64,000 nt of DNA from Phytophthora colocasiae (taxonomy: Eukaryota; Oomycota; Peronosporomycetes; Peronosporales; Peronosporaceae): contig JAGKQI010000035.1 in assembly GCA_018806915.1 (NCBI GenBank), positions 1 to 64,000 of the forward strand, given 5' to 3'. This document shows positions 52,944-62,811 of this stretch, in pieces. The position numbers and the translations under genes were made by a program. The notes beneath the pieces are model-generated. The model saw only the letters and a program-made list of their open reading frames with translations. It had not been told where the DNA came from and ran no database searches. The first letter of the stretch is position 1; every line of letters starts with the position of its first letter.

Positions 52944-53859
52944 TGGAGGTGAAGAGGTTTGGGTGTTGCTTGGTGGCAAGAGCGCAAATTGCAGAATGAG
53001 CAACACCGATGTGATCTCTCATTGCGAACGTGATCGGCTTTGCCAAAGCAAAACACGAAGGGGACAAGCAGAGCAACCAGCTCATGTGCAACCAAGCTTA
53101 CACAAGGAATGATCACGTCGACACGAACGAATGCAGGTTGCACATGAGCTGGTTGCTCTGCTTGTCCCCTTCGTGTTCATGTCAACACAACCCGTCGAGC
53201 AATTTTCGCACCGAGTTACGGAATCGATCTAAGATCTTGGACGGCTATGCCGCTGGGTCTAGCTTCAGTCGACTCCGATTACGGAATACATGTAGGCGAA
53301 AACGGTATCCATGGCGAAGAATATCGCATGAAGTGACCATGCAGTCAGCTCGGTTGTACTGCAGCAGAACAAGGAGTCACACAAAGCATTCGCCCAGAGT
53401 TAGGATCGCCCATTCTTCTATGTGCCAAAATTCCGTTCTCGCCACTGAAAACTCTCCACTCCCGATGTGACTGCAAAAGGCTCGGGAAATCGAAGAACTA
53501 TGATGTAGTTGGCAGATGCAGTGCATCTGCCCACCGGATGCCAGGGCACACCGACCGGAGATCAACAAGGTCTACTCAGGACCGCGAGGCCACCGCTATT
53601 TGGAGCTACAATGAGACTGGGTAGTATTACACTCTATAGGCACATGTGTAGCCGACAAGATCGCTGTTCATGGTCAGCCCCACGTTCTGATCCTGAAGCT
53701 AGTCAGTGCATAACGATCACGCGTGTCTGTGATCGACTCACTCAGGCGTGACTAATCCTCCTTCCCCTCTCCCAATGCTCCTTCATTCATTCGCCGTCTC
53801 ACAAGAGATCAGCCCCAGCAAACGCTCGCGAGGAGGCAGCAGAGACGCCGCTCTACCAA
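52944..53859. other. Intergenic region between OYE and bZIP genes
   Basis: No gene seen. It holds the divergent promoters of the OYE and bZIP genes and the perfect hairpin at 53052-53177. Confidence 0.5.
53052..53177. repeat. Perfect 42-bp inverted repeat (hairpin)
   Basis: 53052-53093 (AACACGAAGGGGACAAGCAG ... TGTGCAACC) is the exact reverse complement of 53136-53177, with a 42-bp loop containing GATCACGTCGACACGAACGA. Confidence 0.9.
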
Positions 53860-54726
53860 ATGGAGAACTCCCTGGCCAGTCTTCAACGCCTACCGCCGCT
53901 CTCCACCTACTTGGCGTCCCGGTTTGCTGATGAGCAGACAACACAGGTCGACCACGAGAGCAAGCCACACCCCATACCCGTTACTACTGACGCCGTAGAA
54001 CTCCGCCGTGAACGGAATCGAATGCATCAAGCGCGCTACAAGAGGAAGCAAAGCAACAAACTGACAGGTCTCGAGAGCAGCGTTGACGCTCTGAAGAAAG
54101 AGATTCAGGAACTGACGCTCCAACGTCAAGTCATTTCCGCTGGTGTGCGCACAAACTACACTCGCTGGGCCTTTGCTGCCGAGTACTTCCGTCTCTTTCG
54201 CAACGGTATTACCGGTGTCCCTACAATGCCCAACTCGGAGGTGGTGATTCCTGTCGAGTCAAACGTCCAGCGAAAGTTCTTGGAGACGACGATGGCTCCA
54301 GAAGTCGTTTGTACTGGGGGATACGGTGTGAACGGGCTGCTACAGATCTGGAAATTGACGTCGCTTTGTCATCCCGACATCGACATTCAGCTCGTGCGGC
54401 TAGAAGACGGTCCTGCGGACTCTCTCATTGCTACTACAAGAGGGACGCACACTATCACGGAAGGGACTTTACGCTTTGCTTTCCCTCACTTGACGGATGG
54501 AAGTGAGGAAAATACATGGTTGGCTTTAAGACTGCTTGGCCAAAGGCTCGTTATGACGAGTTCGTCGCGCATTACGTGGAATACCGAGACACAGAGGGTT
54601 GTCAGCATCCAGTACAGTGCAGACATGCTAACTCCAATGCTTCAACTGCTTGGGAATTTGGAAGACGTGTCCAAAGTCTTAACCAACGCTCGCTTGAACG
54701 CTGAAAGCATATTCGTTGCACCATGA
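53860..54726 (+). CDS. bZIP transcription factor
   Basis: 288 residues. Basic region ELRRERNRMHQARYKRKQSN at ~48-67, followed by a heptad leucine-type coiled coil (LTGLESSVDALKKEIQEL) at ~70-90. The Asn-to-Arg basic signature is the non-standard N-R-M-H-Q-A-R-Y-K-R form, as known for oomycete-specific bZIPs. The C-terminal ~190 residues (WAFAAEYFRLFRNGI ... ISIQYSADMLTPML-like) form a conserved companion domain typical of these oomycete proteins. Nuclear DNA-binding regulator; target unknown. Divergent from the OYE gene across ~900 bp. Confidence 0.82.
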   Translation: MENSLASLQRLPPLSTYLASRFADEQTTQVDHESKPHPIPVTTDAVELRRERNRMHQARYKRKQSNKLTGLESSVDALKKEIQELTLQRQVISAGVRTNYTRWAFAAEYFRLFRNGITGVPTMPNSEVVIPVESNVQRKFLETTMAPEVVCTGGYGVNGLLQIWKLTSLCHPDIDIQLVRLEDGPADSLIATTRGTHTITEGTLRFAFPHLTDGSEENTWLALRLLGQRLVMTSSSRITWNTETQRVVSIQYSADMLTPMLQLLGNLEDVSKVLTNARLNAESIFVAP

Positions 54727-54835
54727 ATGAATTCTTCATGCTACAGCACCAATATCCGTTTGTTTTTGGGAATTCTTTGTGAGATTACATGACAATTTTG
54801 AACAGGTTTTACTGTCAGTAAACAATTGGTAACGT

Positions 54836-55230
54836 CAGGGGAAATAGTGCACTAACTAACTAAAGCTGAGTTTTAGTTGACGATAACTTCTCTTGTCTTT
54901 GAATGGCGTCAACCGATAGCTTTCAATCCGTTGCTGATGCACCAAGCAGATCTTTACCCAGCTCGTGATTGGTCAATTCGGTGCGTATACGGTACGTATA
55001 CGGTCTCTGCAGGTTTACGCATGAAGGAGCTGGACAATTAAAAGGGAAGAGCAAGGGGGAATAGTGCACTAACTAACTAAAGCTGAGTTTTAGTTGACGA
55101 TAACTTCTCTGTCTTTAAATGGCGTCAACCGATAGCTTTCAATCCGTTGCTGATGCAGACCATTACCCAGCTCGTGATTGGTCAATTCGGTGCGTATACG
55201 GTACGTATACGGTCTCTGCAGGTTTACGCA
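54836..55230. repeat. Tandem duplication inside the right inverted-repeat arm
   Basis: The block GGGGAAATAGTGCACTAACT ... GTATACGGTCTCTGCAGG occurs at 54838-55014 and again at 55053-55222. Between them lies AAGGAGCTGGACAATTAAAA, which is the end of the OYE coding sequence (KELDN stop). So a piece of the OYE 3' end was copied with the SDR upstream region. Confidence 0.75.
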
Positions 55231-55365
55231 TGAAGTTCATGTGAACAACATCCAACAAGTTGTTGAACAGCAGTCAGTGTCATTATCCGCGTGGACAACA
55301 ACTTCCTCCTCACTTCCGAATACTCTTCCAACTACACACACACCCGCCTCCAGTTCTCACCCACA

Positions 55366-56115
55366 ATGTCGTCCTCCAAGACTGTCCTCATCACGGGCGC
55401 CACGCGCAGCCTCGGTCTCACCTTCGCCAAGCACTACACTGCGGCTGGCTGGAAGGTCATCGGTACGGCACGCAACGTCGACCAGGCCCATGCGCTCAAG
55501 GCACTGTCGCCGTTCAAGATCGTGCAGCTGGACACGAGCGACGAAGCTTCTATCGAGCGCTTGACTAAGGAGCTGGAGGGCATCCCCATCGACTTGCTCA
55601 TCAACAACGCTGGCATCCTGGAACAAGGATCGTACGACTCGGCCACCAAGAACCACTTCATGCGCCACTTCGAGATCAATTCGGTGGGTCCGTTCCTCAC
55701 TACACGTGCGCTGCATAGCAATCTCAAACTGGCTGCGGACGCGCATGGGCTTGCTATTGTCGCGTCCGTTTCGAGCATCCTCGGCAGTATCGATGCGAAC
55801 CTGGACGGAGCGTTTGGTCCAGTGAAGACAGTCTACTACGAGAACCACCCGCTACCGAACGGTGATATGTACGGCTATCGTGCGTCCAAGGCGGCGCTGA
55901 ACATGATCAACGCTAACCTGGCTGTGGACCTCAAGAAGGACAAGATCGCGGCCATTGTGCTGCAGCCAGGATACGTCAAGACCGATCTGAATGGCGGCAA
56001 TGGAGCAGTCGAGCCGGAAGAATCTATCGCTGGTATGACCAAGGTTTTGTCCGCTGTGTCACTCGAAGACACGTCCAAGTTCTACGACTTCCAAGGTCCT
56101 GAGCTTCCGTGGTAG
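55366..56115 (+). CDS. Short-chain dehydrogenase/reductase, intact (SDR-5)
   Basis: 249 residues from ATG 55366 (MSSSKTVLITGATRSLG); a further in-frame ATG at 55291 would add 25 residues in sequence that looks like 5'UTR. TGATRSLG cofactor motif, IPIDLLINNAGIL, VASVSSILGS, YGYRASKAALNM (YxxxK), end FYDFQGPELPW. Unlike SDR-1/2/3 it has no intron after codon 42. Right arm of the inverted duplication; the only unbroken copy of the pair. Confidence 0.9.
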   Translation: MSSSKTVLITGATRSLGLTFAKHYTAAGWKVIGTARNVDQAHALKALSPFKIVQLDTSDEASIERLTKELEGIPIDLLINNAGILEQGSYDSATKNHFMRHFEINSVGPFLTTRALHSNLKLAADAHGLAIVASVSSILGSIDANLDGAFGPVKTVYYENHPLPNGDMYGYRASKAALNMINANLAVDLKKDKIAAIVLQPGYVKTDLNGGNGAVEPEESIAGMTKVLSAVSLEDTSKFYDFQGPELPW

Positions 56116-57008
56116 GCTCCTGCACTTCAACACGAAAGTTACTCGATTATAGGGACATCACTTCATTTGAATGGCAACATCACTCATAATAAAAAGTATT
56201 TGGGATTTGATTTACCTTTAAGCTTATTTAAATTTACAGCCAAGAGCTCAAGACGTTCCCTCCAGGTCCTCCGCACTCGTGTAGTTATTGCCGGTGAGCC
56301 ACACGTACTGCTCACTGATGATATTGAAGCGGGAGACATTCATCACCAACGAAGTCGCTGTTACTTGTGGATGGTGAGTGCTTTCCTGATAAAACATCGA
56401 GAAGGCCAAGTTGAAGCGGCGCACGGCTCAATTGACGATAAGAATTTAAAAAAATGCACGTGTACATCGTGGTGAGTCACGCGGCGGTCAGATTTTCTTG
56501 AGGACAAGCTTACACTCCGACCAGAGGTCTGCTTTCCTCGACCAGCCGTCATCTAGACACATTAGTCGACCACGGATCGTTGAGTTGAAGTCGAGTACTA
56601 ATGCAGTCTTACATGACAGCGCAATGTCCGACTCGATGGCACCCACGCAGCGTGTACATGTGCAGGTTGTCCCTCCATGAATCTGTCAAGTTGGCGACAG
56701 TCGACTAGAAAACATGCACGGTCTCAGGAACATTGACGTGTTCTGAACTTCTCGACGCGCGTAGCGTTACCTACAGTGGCTCAGGTATCACCAATGGATC
56801 CCAACGGCGCGGGAAGTGGCAGCACGTAGAGGTGTTTCAATGCTTGCCAGCTCACCAAGTTGGTCACCAAGGATATCAAGTCGCGCCTGACCTCGTATGC
56901 ATGTTGTTTGGTCTCCTTCGCAGAAATTCACTTTTCAATTGTCCACCGGACAAACACCAGTATTACTGGTACCTTTCACCAAGCTTCCACCTCCGAGCTT
57001 CGTACACG
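56116..57008. other. Intergenic with esterase relic
   Basis: 56258-56350 is a minus-strand relic of the esterase segment containing MNVSRFNI and NTYESAEDLEG. No other gene is supported; 56880-57008 is the likely promoter/5'UTR of the esterase gene. Confidence 0.5.
56258..56350 (-). pseudogene. Esterase C-terminal relic
   Basis: Matches 63205-63295 (ATTGAAGCGGGAGACATTCA, GCCGGTGAGCCACACGT) with several changes; a fragment of a third copy of the PAE/Notum-type gene. Confidence 0.65.
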
Positions 57009-58116
57009 ATGATGCTTTTCACTCAACTCACCAAGGCCGCACTAGCCCTCCTCACTCTACCTGCCCTGCTCGCACAAGCTAACTCCAGCCCCTGTGAAGT
57101 CACGGACTCAAACGCTTGCACCATCGACTCGCTCACCGTCTCCACCGACGATGGAAGCGTCCTCATCTACCCTGGAGGCGACACAAGATGCGCCTTCGAC
57201 GACTACACCGACACCGTGACGACGTTCGAGTCCAACTCGACGTACTTCTTCCAGGTCTTCCCTGCGGCCAACCAGGACAAGAAAAAGCCGCTGTTGTTCT
57301 TCCAGGGTGGTGGTGCCTGTGTCGACAAGTACACGTGCGACTTCGCACTCCAGTGCCAACTCGGGTCGAGTGCACTCATCACCACCCAAGCGACGGTGAC
57401 CGACACGGGCATTATGAACCGCACGCTGGACAGCAACGTCTTCAACGACTACAACATCGTGTACTTGCCGTACTGCACGGGAGACTTGTTCGTAGGCAAC
57501 AAGTACCTGGAGCCGTACGAGAGCGTCTACAACCAAGCTCTGGGTAACAAACAGTGTTTGGGCCAGAACCAAGGCATGTACATGAACGGCTACAACAACA
57601 CGATGGCGGTGTTGAAGTGGGCGTTGGAGAACTACCCGGACCCGGAGCAGATCGTCGTTGGAGGATACAGTGCTGGTTCACTTGGTGCTCAGATGTGGTC
57701 TGCGTACGTGGCCAAGACGTGGGAGGTGGAGTCGAAGTCGACCAAGTTTCAGGTGCTGGCAGACAGCTATGTTGGTGTCTTCCCGGAGTACAAGGTGGCT
57801 GCAAGCCAGCTGATTAACTACTACGGAGGCTGCGGACTACTCGGCTTCCCTGATGCGATGGCTGCCGAGTGTGAAGCAGAGACGGCTTCTGTCATTGAAA
57901 TGATCACATCGTTAATGAACGAGGCGCCAGGTGCTGAGTGGCTCTTCATCGACAGTATTGCTGACAAAACCCAGCGCAAGTTCTACCAGCTGGTACTGCT
58001 GGGGATAGTGTACTCCGCCAACATGTTTGCTAGAATTACTACACACTAACTTACTGTTAGTGCTGTTAGCAAACGTGTTACCCTGTTTGTTGTGGACTTC
58101 CTATATAACTACAGTA

Positions 58117-59602
58117 CTATAGTAGTACTGTATTGTCCTGCGCAGCCAATGCGTCGCTGTCTTCAGTAGCTTCGTCTTCCAAGTCTTCAATCACGCGTCT
58201 CACGTAGTCCGTAGAGTCCTCCGTATCGAGCAGAGCGAAGTTTGTATAGAGAAACACTAACTTCTCAACTTTGTCTGCTGTCAAGCGATTGCGGCGTTTA
58301 GACCACACGAAAGCAAAGGCACTCCAAACCAGGGTTTGGTAATTTTCCGTAACTATTGCCGATATTGGCAATGTCATATTGCAATAATTTATTGCTCCTC
58401 AACCCCAATAACATGCAATTTTTTATATAGGTCAATCTTGGCTATAGCCAAATGTCGTTGACATGTGTGGTTGTTTTGGCAATGGATGGTAGCGAGAACT
58501 ATCGCCAAACGGGTGGTGTGGCCACGTTTGCACACAGGGCACACGGGTTATTACAGTTGCTTGTCATTTCCTAACTGAAATACTACTGTAGTATATTATA
58601 TCAGTTGATTTGTGTGTTGTATGTATGATGTCGAGGAATTCGGACTATGACTTGTGTGTGTTGGTTGGAGAGGTTGGACGCGGTGGGAGGGTTCTCGAGG
58701 TAACCCCTCCTGAATCCAGGCGCATCGACAGCGACCAACTCGTTCAAAAACTCATGAGAAAAGACGACATAGTGTCACATATTCATGTGACCTATGACAT
58801 TGTCGAAAAAATTGGCAATAACTCAATTATTTATTGGCTTGGATGAAGGCCTCCAATCCGTATGATATTGTATTTTTCCTATCCCTGCTCCAAACACGTT
58901 CTGCAGCAGCAGAAGAGGTAGGAACCGTAAAGAGTCTCGTTGCAATTGGAGCCAAGAGCGGGAATTCAGTCACACCATGATCTAGCCAGTATTCCAGTGC
59001 GTCCATATCCTTGTAGAGCTCCATTTGGGCTGTAGAACACGTAATCCTCATTTTGATAAACTGAGCAAGCTCTATCTTGCACTGAGAAGCAGTGCTTTCA
59101 CTGTCACGGTAGAATTCATTGATGTACTGGCGAAATTGGACTTTAGTCGCCACCTGGTCACCTGGAAGCCACTTGCTTGTGAGGTGCTTCGGGCACAACA
59201 GGCATGATAAACCCATTTACGATGTATGAATAAAGTTCCAACGATACTCCACCATCTCTCGAATTTGTTCGTAGACCCAATACGAGTAAGGTATATCGCT
59301 ATGTCGAATTTTGTCGGCTTGGCAGGCGGCGTAGCGACGTTGAATGCGTCTAAGTAAGACCGGGCCTTCTTGGAGGGTGTCGATGGAGAGGGCATCTCAA
59401 AGCACCTGGTCGCGGTCTTTACGAAGGTGACCTCGTTGATTAAAAAGTAACCTGAGAGACGAACGAGGGCGGTTGGCGCTTCGATAGCCAACCGATCATT
59501 GTCATCTGACCGCCAAAGATATCTGAAGCAGCTGGAAAGGGCTCGGTCTTTGATACCGGTAGTGCAAAACCCGAATCTAGTCGCGACAGAAAGCTTCAAC
59601 AT
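58117..59602 (-). pseudogene. hAT transposase C-terminal part, split by a MITE
   Basis: 59602-59072 reads ALSSCFRYLWRSDDNDRLAI and PPAKPTKFDIAIYLTRIGST; after a frame change 59216-58896 carries the hAT dimerisation domain EFPLLAPIATRLFTVPTSSA ending AERVWS. A 558-bp insertion follows, and the frame resumes exactly at 58329 with AFAFVWSKRRNRLTADKVEK. Stop near 58117. Confidence 0.8.
58330..58887. mobile_element. Nested 558-bp hAT-type MITE
   Basis: Ends CAGGGTTTGG... and ...CCTATCCCTG, with a perfect 8-bp duplication CTCCAAAC (58322-58329 and 58888-58895). No transposase. Confidence 0.85.
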
Positions 59603-60196
59603 TCAACATTCAACAGAACTGTAGGCTCAGGATCAGTAAGCGAAGGGTGAGCGTCTAACTCCACCAACATGTTAGTAAATTTTACTACACACTAACTAAC
59701 TGTTTATATACAGGGTCGCCAACTCTACAGTTAGCGTTAGTGCGAACACTAGCTGGGGATCGCTGGGTACCCGTTCACTAATTTGCTTCCAGCTGATGAG
59801 TTTTACGGCAACATGACGGAGATCCTGGATGCGTATTCGTTGGTGATGAATGTCTCCCGCTTCAATATCGACAGTGAGCAGCACGTGTGGCTCACCGGCA
59901 ATACTTATGAGAGCGCGGAGGACCTTGAGGGCGACAATCTCGGTAACGCCTTGAGCTTTTGGCTCGAGTATTCTACTCCAGAAGCTACAGCAACTCCAAC
60001 ACCGTCCCCTGAGGCAAGTACGGCTGCACCGGCAACTACGACTGCTGTGCCGACGACGAAGCCGACACCTACGCCAAAGCCTTCGTCATCTTCGCAGCAA
60101 GTGCAACAGGAGCAGATCGCTCTGCAGTTGAATGCGTTGAAGGAGTTCATGTGCTCCATTCTATCGCAGTTCCACATTCAAGCTCCTCTCTGCTAG

Positions 60197-60320
60197 AACG
60201 AATAGCAACAGTACATGTAGCATCAAATTGATATGACGCAATATAAAAGGCGATGCAACATGCCCCACCCAGACTTGTATCTCCTCCACCTATTTGCACA
60301 AGATCGTGCAGCGTACGCGC
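60197..60320. other. 3' flank of esterase gene
   Basis: Presumed 3'UTR/terminator region of the first esterase gene; no discrete signal assigned. It ends with the target duplication GTACGCGC of the hAT element. Confidence 0.4.
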
Positions 60321-62513
60321 CAGTGCTCCGCGCAATATAATTTTTTTCAATGGAAACCGGTTTTTGCCATAAACAATTGCAATTTGACCATGTACCATAA
60401 CAACGGAGATCCGCGAGTGTTTTTTTTTTACAAATATATCCACTGAGTCCTAGTTTCCTAAGCTGCACACTCAGACTACGTCTAGCTCACATCACACCTC
60501 TTCTTGTCGCCGTCTTCGACTGCATTTAGAGCTGTTTTACATGTCTGGAGACATTGATTCGCGCAGCCGCCTCTTCTTCGGTGTTCGGGGTTGATGAAGA
60601 ATACCTGCAACAGTTGCTTCATTCCAAAGCGCCCGGTTCTTTTGCAAGAACAAAAGCTGCTCTAATGTCTCTGGATGCATTGACTGACGTCGATCAGAGT
60701 ACACCAGCCCTGCATGAGAAAACAAACGCTCAACGACGTTTGATGTGGGCGGTATCCAGTCCATGCTCATATACTGAGAGTCTGCCATTGTGACAGCAAT
60801 GTCGGCTAGCGCAGCGTCAGCAAACGAAAGCACTTCTTCGTCGCTTGACTCGTCATCTAGAGCCCCCTCATCTCGCAGAAGCCGCTTCAGTGCTGTGCGC
60901 TCTGCCGGCTCCAGTTCTTTCTCGTTACCGCTCAAAACCTTGACTACACCACTTTCAAAGTGTGGGAACGCTACGACTCGCGCGTCTGGCGTGAGATGAC
61001 GCTGGCCAGAGTCGGGGAATGACTCAAGAAGTTTGTCAAACAGCACCCGGACATGGTGAAGGGTAAGTCCATTCTCTTCTTGCAGCTTTTTGCTCACTGA
61101 CTCAAACTTTTTAAGCTCTTCCAGCAGCGACCTGAGGCGGTTTTTGTCCGCCGCCGTTAGCAAGAGCGGCGCCAAATCAGGGTCCGTGTCGTCTAAGTAC
61201 GGAGCGAGCTCCAAGTATCGTTTGATCATTGCAAAAGTACTTGACCAACGAGTCTCGTTTCGAAGCAGTGGCGTCAACAAATCGTCGTCACGCAGTACAG
61301 CCCGCTGTTTTCCCGTACGCAGACACTTCACAACAGCGGCAACCTTTTCCAGGAGGTCTGCGTACGGCTCCAGATGTCGTTCAGCTGCCAGTTGGAGACG
61401 ATGACTGGCGCACCCTACAAGAGGGATTTTGAGCTTCTTGCCGACCGATACATTTACACTCGCATTGTCCCCCACGAAGAAACAAAGTTGGGAAAAGTCA
61501 ATCTCGTAGTCGTCCAATATTTCATCGAACAAGTCGATAATAGCATTGGACCCGAAATGGCGGGTTTTGTGCGGCTTGAACGAAAGTAGATACATCTCGC
61601 GCGAGGAACCGAGTGATGGATCATCTGGGGCCGTAACTGCGAAAGTGCCGAGAAAATGGTATCCATTTTCAGACCAGCCGTCGAAGACAAGGCCCAGTCT
61701 TTGATCGACTAGCTTATCTTTCAGCTCCGCGCGAACCACATCGACAAGGAGCCGAATATACTCTTTCATTGCTTTGACGTTGGTCCTCGGTAAGTTTGTG
61801 TTTTTCGAACCAGCTCGCTGTCGCAAAAACTTAATGGTCGATTCTCCATGACGATCCACTCGATCCAGTCGTGGATACCCTTTGCGTGTGGACTGATGTC
61901 CAAAACAGGCGAAGCCGTACCATACTGCAGAATATGTTTGTACGCCGTTTCGACGGTCACTTGAGAATGGGCACGACGTAGGTGGTCGACCAAGTTGGTG
62001 TACCCTTTGCCGTTGGCTTGGACACGGTGTTTGGCGCAGATTCGACAGCGCCATCGGTCGTCAGGTGCAGGCGAGAAGATGGTAGATGTCAGCTGCTTGT
62101 TCGTCGGATGTGCCGATGTCGCGTTCATTGTGGTCGAGTGTAGATCTCGGTGGCAGCAAAAGCTTGCGCAGAGAGGACAAGAAGGGCGACAAATTGGGCT
62201 TGAAGCAGTCGATCGGGGTCTTCGGCTTGGGGGCACTTGGTGTCGAGCTCGCGAATTGAAGAATGACTGCGTAGATAGAGAACGACAGCTCTTTCAGCGT
62301 GGGCTGCTCGTGGTTGAGGTCTGGAGCTCGTTGTGGACCTCGTGTGCTACGTCAACAGTGTCTTGGGTTCTTCTAGTGCCTTCACTGGACCGCTTCCTAC
62401 GGCAAACTGCGGCTGATCCCATTTTCGAAAATTAAGGGGGCCCATCACCTCGAGGGAATTGGCAAGCGCAATCACAATACATAAAAAATCAAATTAATTT
62501 TTTCCGAGCACTG
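60321..62513 (-). mobile_element. Full-length hAT transposon with BED finger
   Basis: Terminal inverted repeats CAGTGCTCCG... / ...TTTCCGAGCACTG and a perfect 8-bp duplication GTACGCGC (60313-60320 and 62514-62521). It encodes a near-complete minus-strand transposase. Same terminal family as the small element at 29117-29696. Confidence 0.9.
60537..62129 (-). pseudogene. hAT transposase, one frameshift
   Basis: ATG 62129 (MNATSAHPTNKQLTSTIF). BED finger CRICAKHRVQANGKGYTNLV with DHLRRAH. A one-base loss in an A run near 61800 (DSELVRK) is followed by the main frame: TNVKAMKEYIRLLVDVVRAE, LGLVFDGWSENGYHFLG, CFFVGDNASVN, LVGCASHRLQLAAERHLEP, NETRWSSTFAMIKRY and the dimerisation domain DWIPPTSNVVERLFSHAGLV. 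About 530 residues in all; complete apart from the single frameshift. Confidence 0.88.
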
Positions 62514-62521
62514 GTACGCGC

Positions 62522-62811
62522 CGACTCATTAACCTGAATATACAGAAATAAAAACAGGTTAACTTGGATTGTAGTACTGTGTGTACATACGATGAAATGA
62601 TATCGTAGTAATATTGATCCTCTAGTGTCATGCTAAGACCGTTCCCTTGGGCTTGTATCGCGGTGGTGCGCTCTCGTCACTCGCGTCTCCGCTACGAGCA
62701 TGCCTTCTGTCTAGGTGCCAAGTTTTGCCGTTGATTTCGTCACTATTGGATGGTTGTTTGAACCAGCTTATGTCACTTATATTCGTTGTTCAAACAAAGT
62801 ACGTCTGCAAC
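62522..62811. other. 3' flank of second esterase gene
   Basis: Non-coding; AT-rich directly after the hAT and downstream of the minus-strand esterase stop at 62812. Confidence 0.4.

Larger units (their letters stand above)
58007..59752 (-). mobile_element. hAT element inserted in the esterase gene
   Basis: Flanked by the perfect 8-bp duplication CTGGGGAT (57999-58006 and 59753-59760). Ends AGTGTACTCCGC... and ...GCGAACACTAG are imperfect inverted repeats. It contains the C-terminal part of a minus-strand hAT transposase only; the BED and catalytic N-terminal regions are missing. Confidence 0.85.
57009..60196 (+). pseudogene. Secreted PAE/Notum-type esterase, interrupted by hAT
   Basis: Coding is in two parts, 57009-58006 and 59761-60196 (1434 bp, 477 residues), separated by a 1746-bp hAT insertion with its 8-bp duplication; the frame matches exactly across the gap. 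Signal peptide MMLFTQLTKAALALLTLP ... AQA, then FFQGGGACVDKYTC, IVYLPYCTGDLFVG and the nucleophile elbow GGYSAGSLGA, as in the pectin acetylesterase/Notum family of alpha/beta hydrolases. The C-terminus is a Pro/Thr/Ser linker and a short end (SILSQFHIQAPLC). The family removes acyl groups (acetyl from pectin in plant-associated organisms). As it stands the gene would read into the element and stop at 58049. Confidence 0.82.

Noticed and set aside
57108..57572. Val/Glu-rich minus-strand ORF in the esterase gene
   Set aside because: Antisense shadow of the esterase coding frame; the plus strand has the catalytic motifs and signal peptide.
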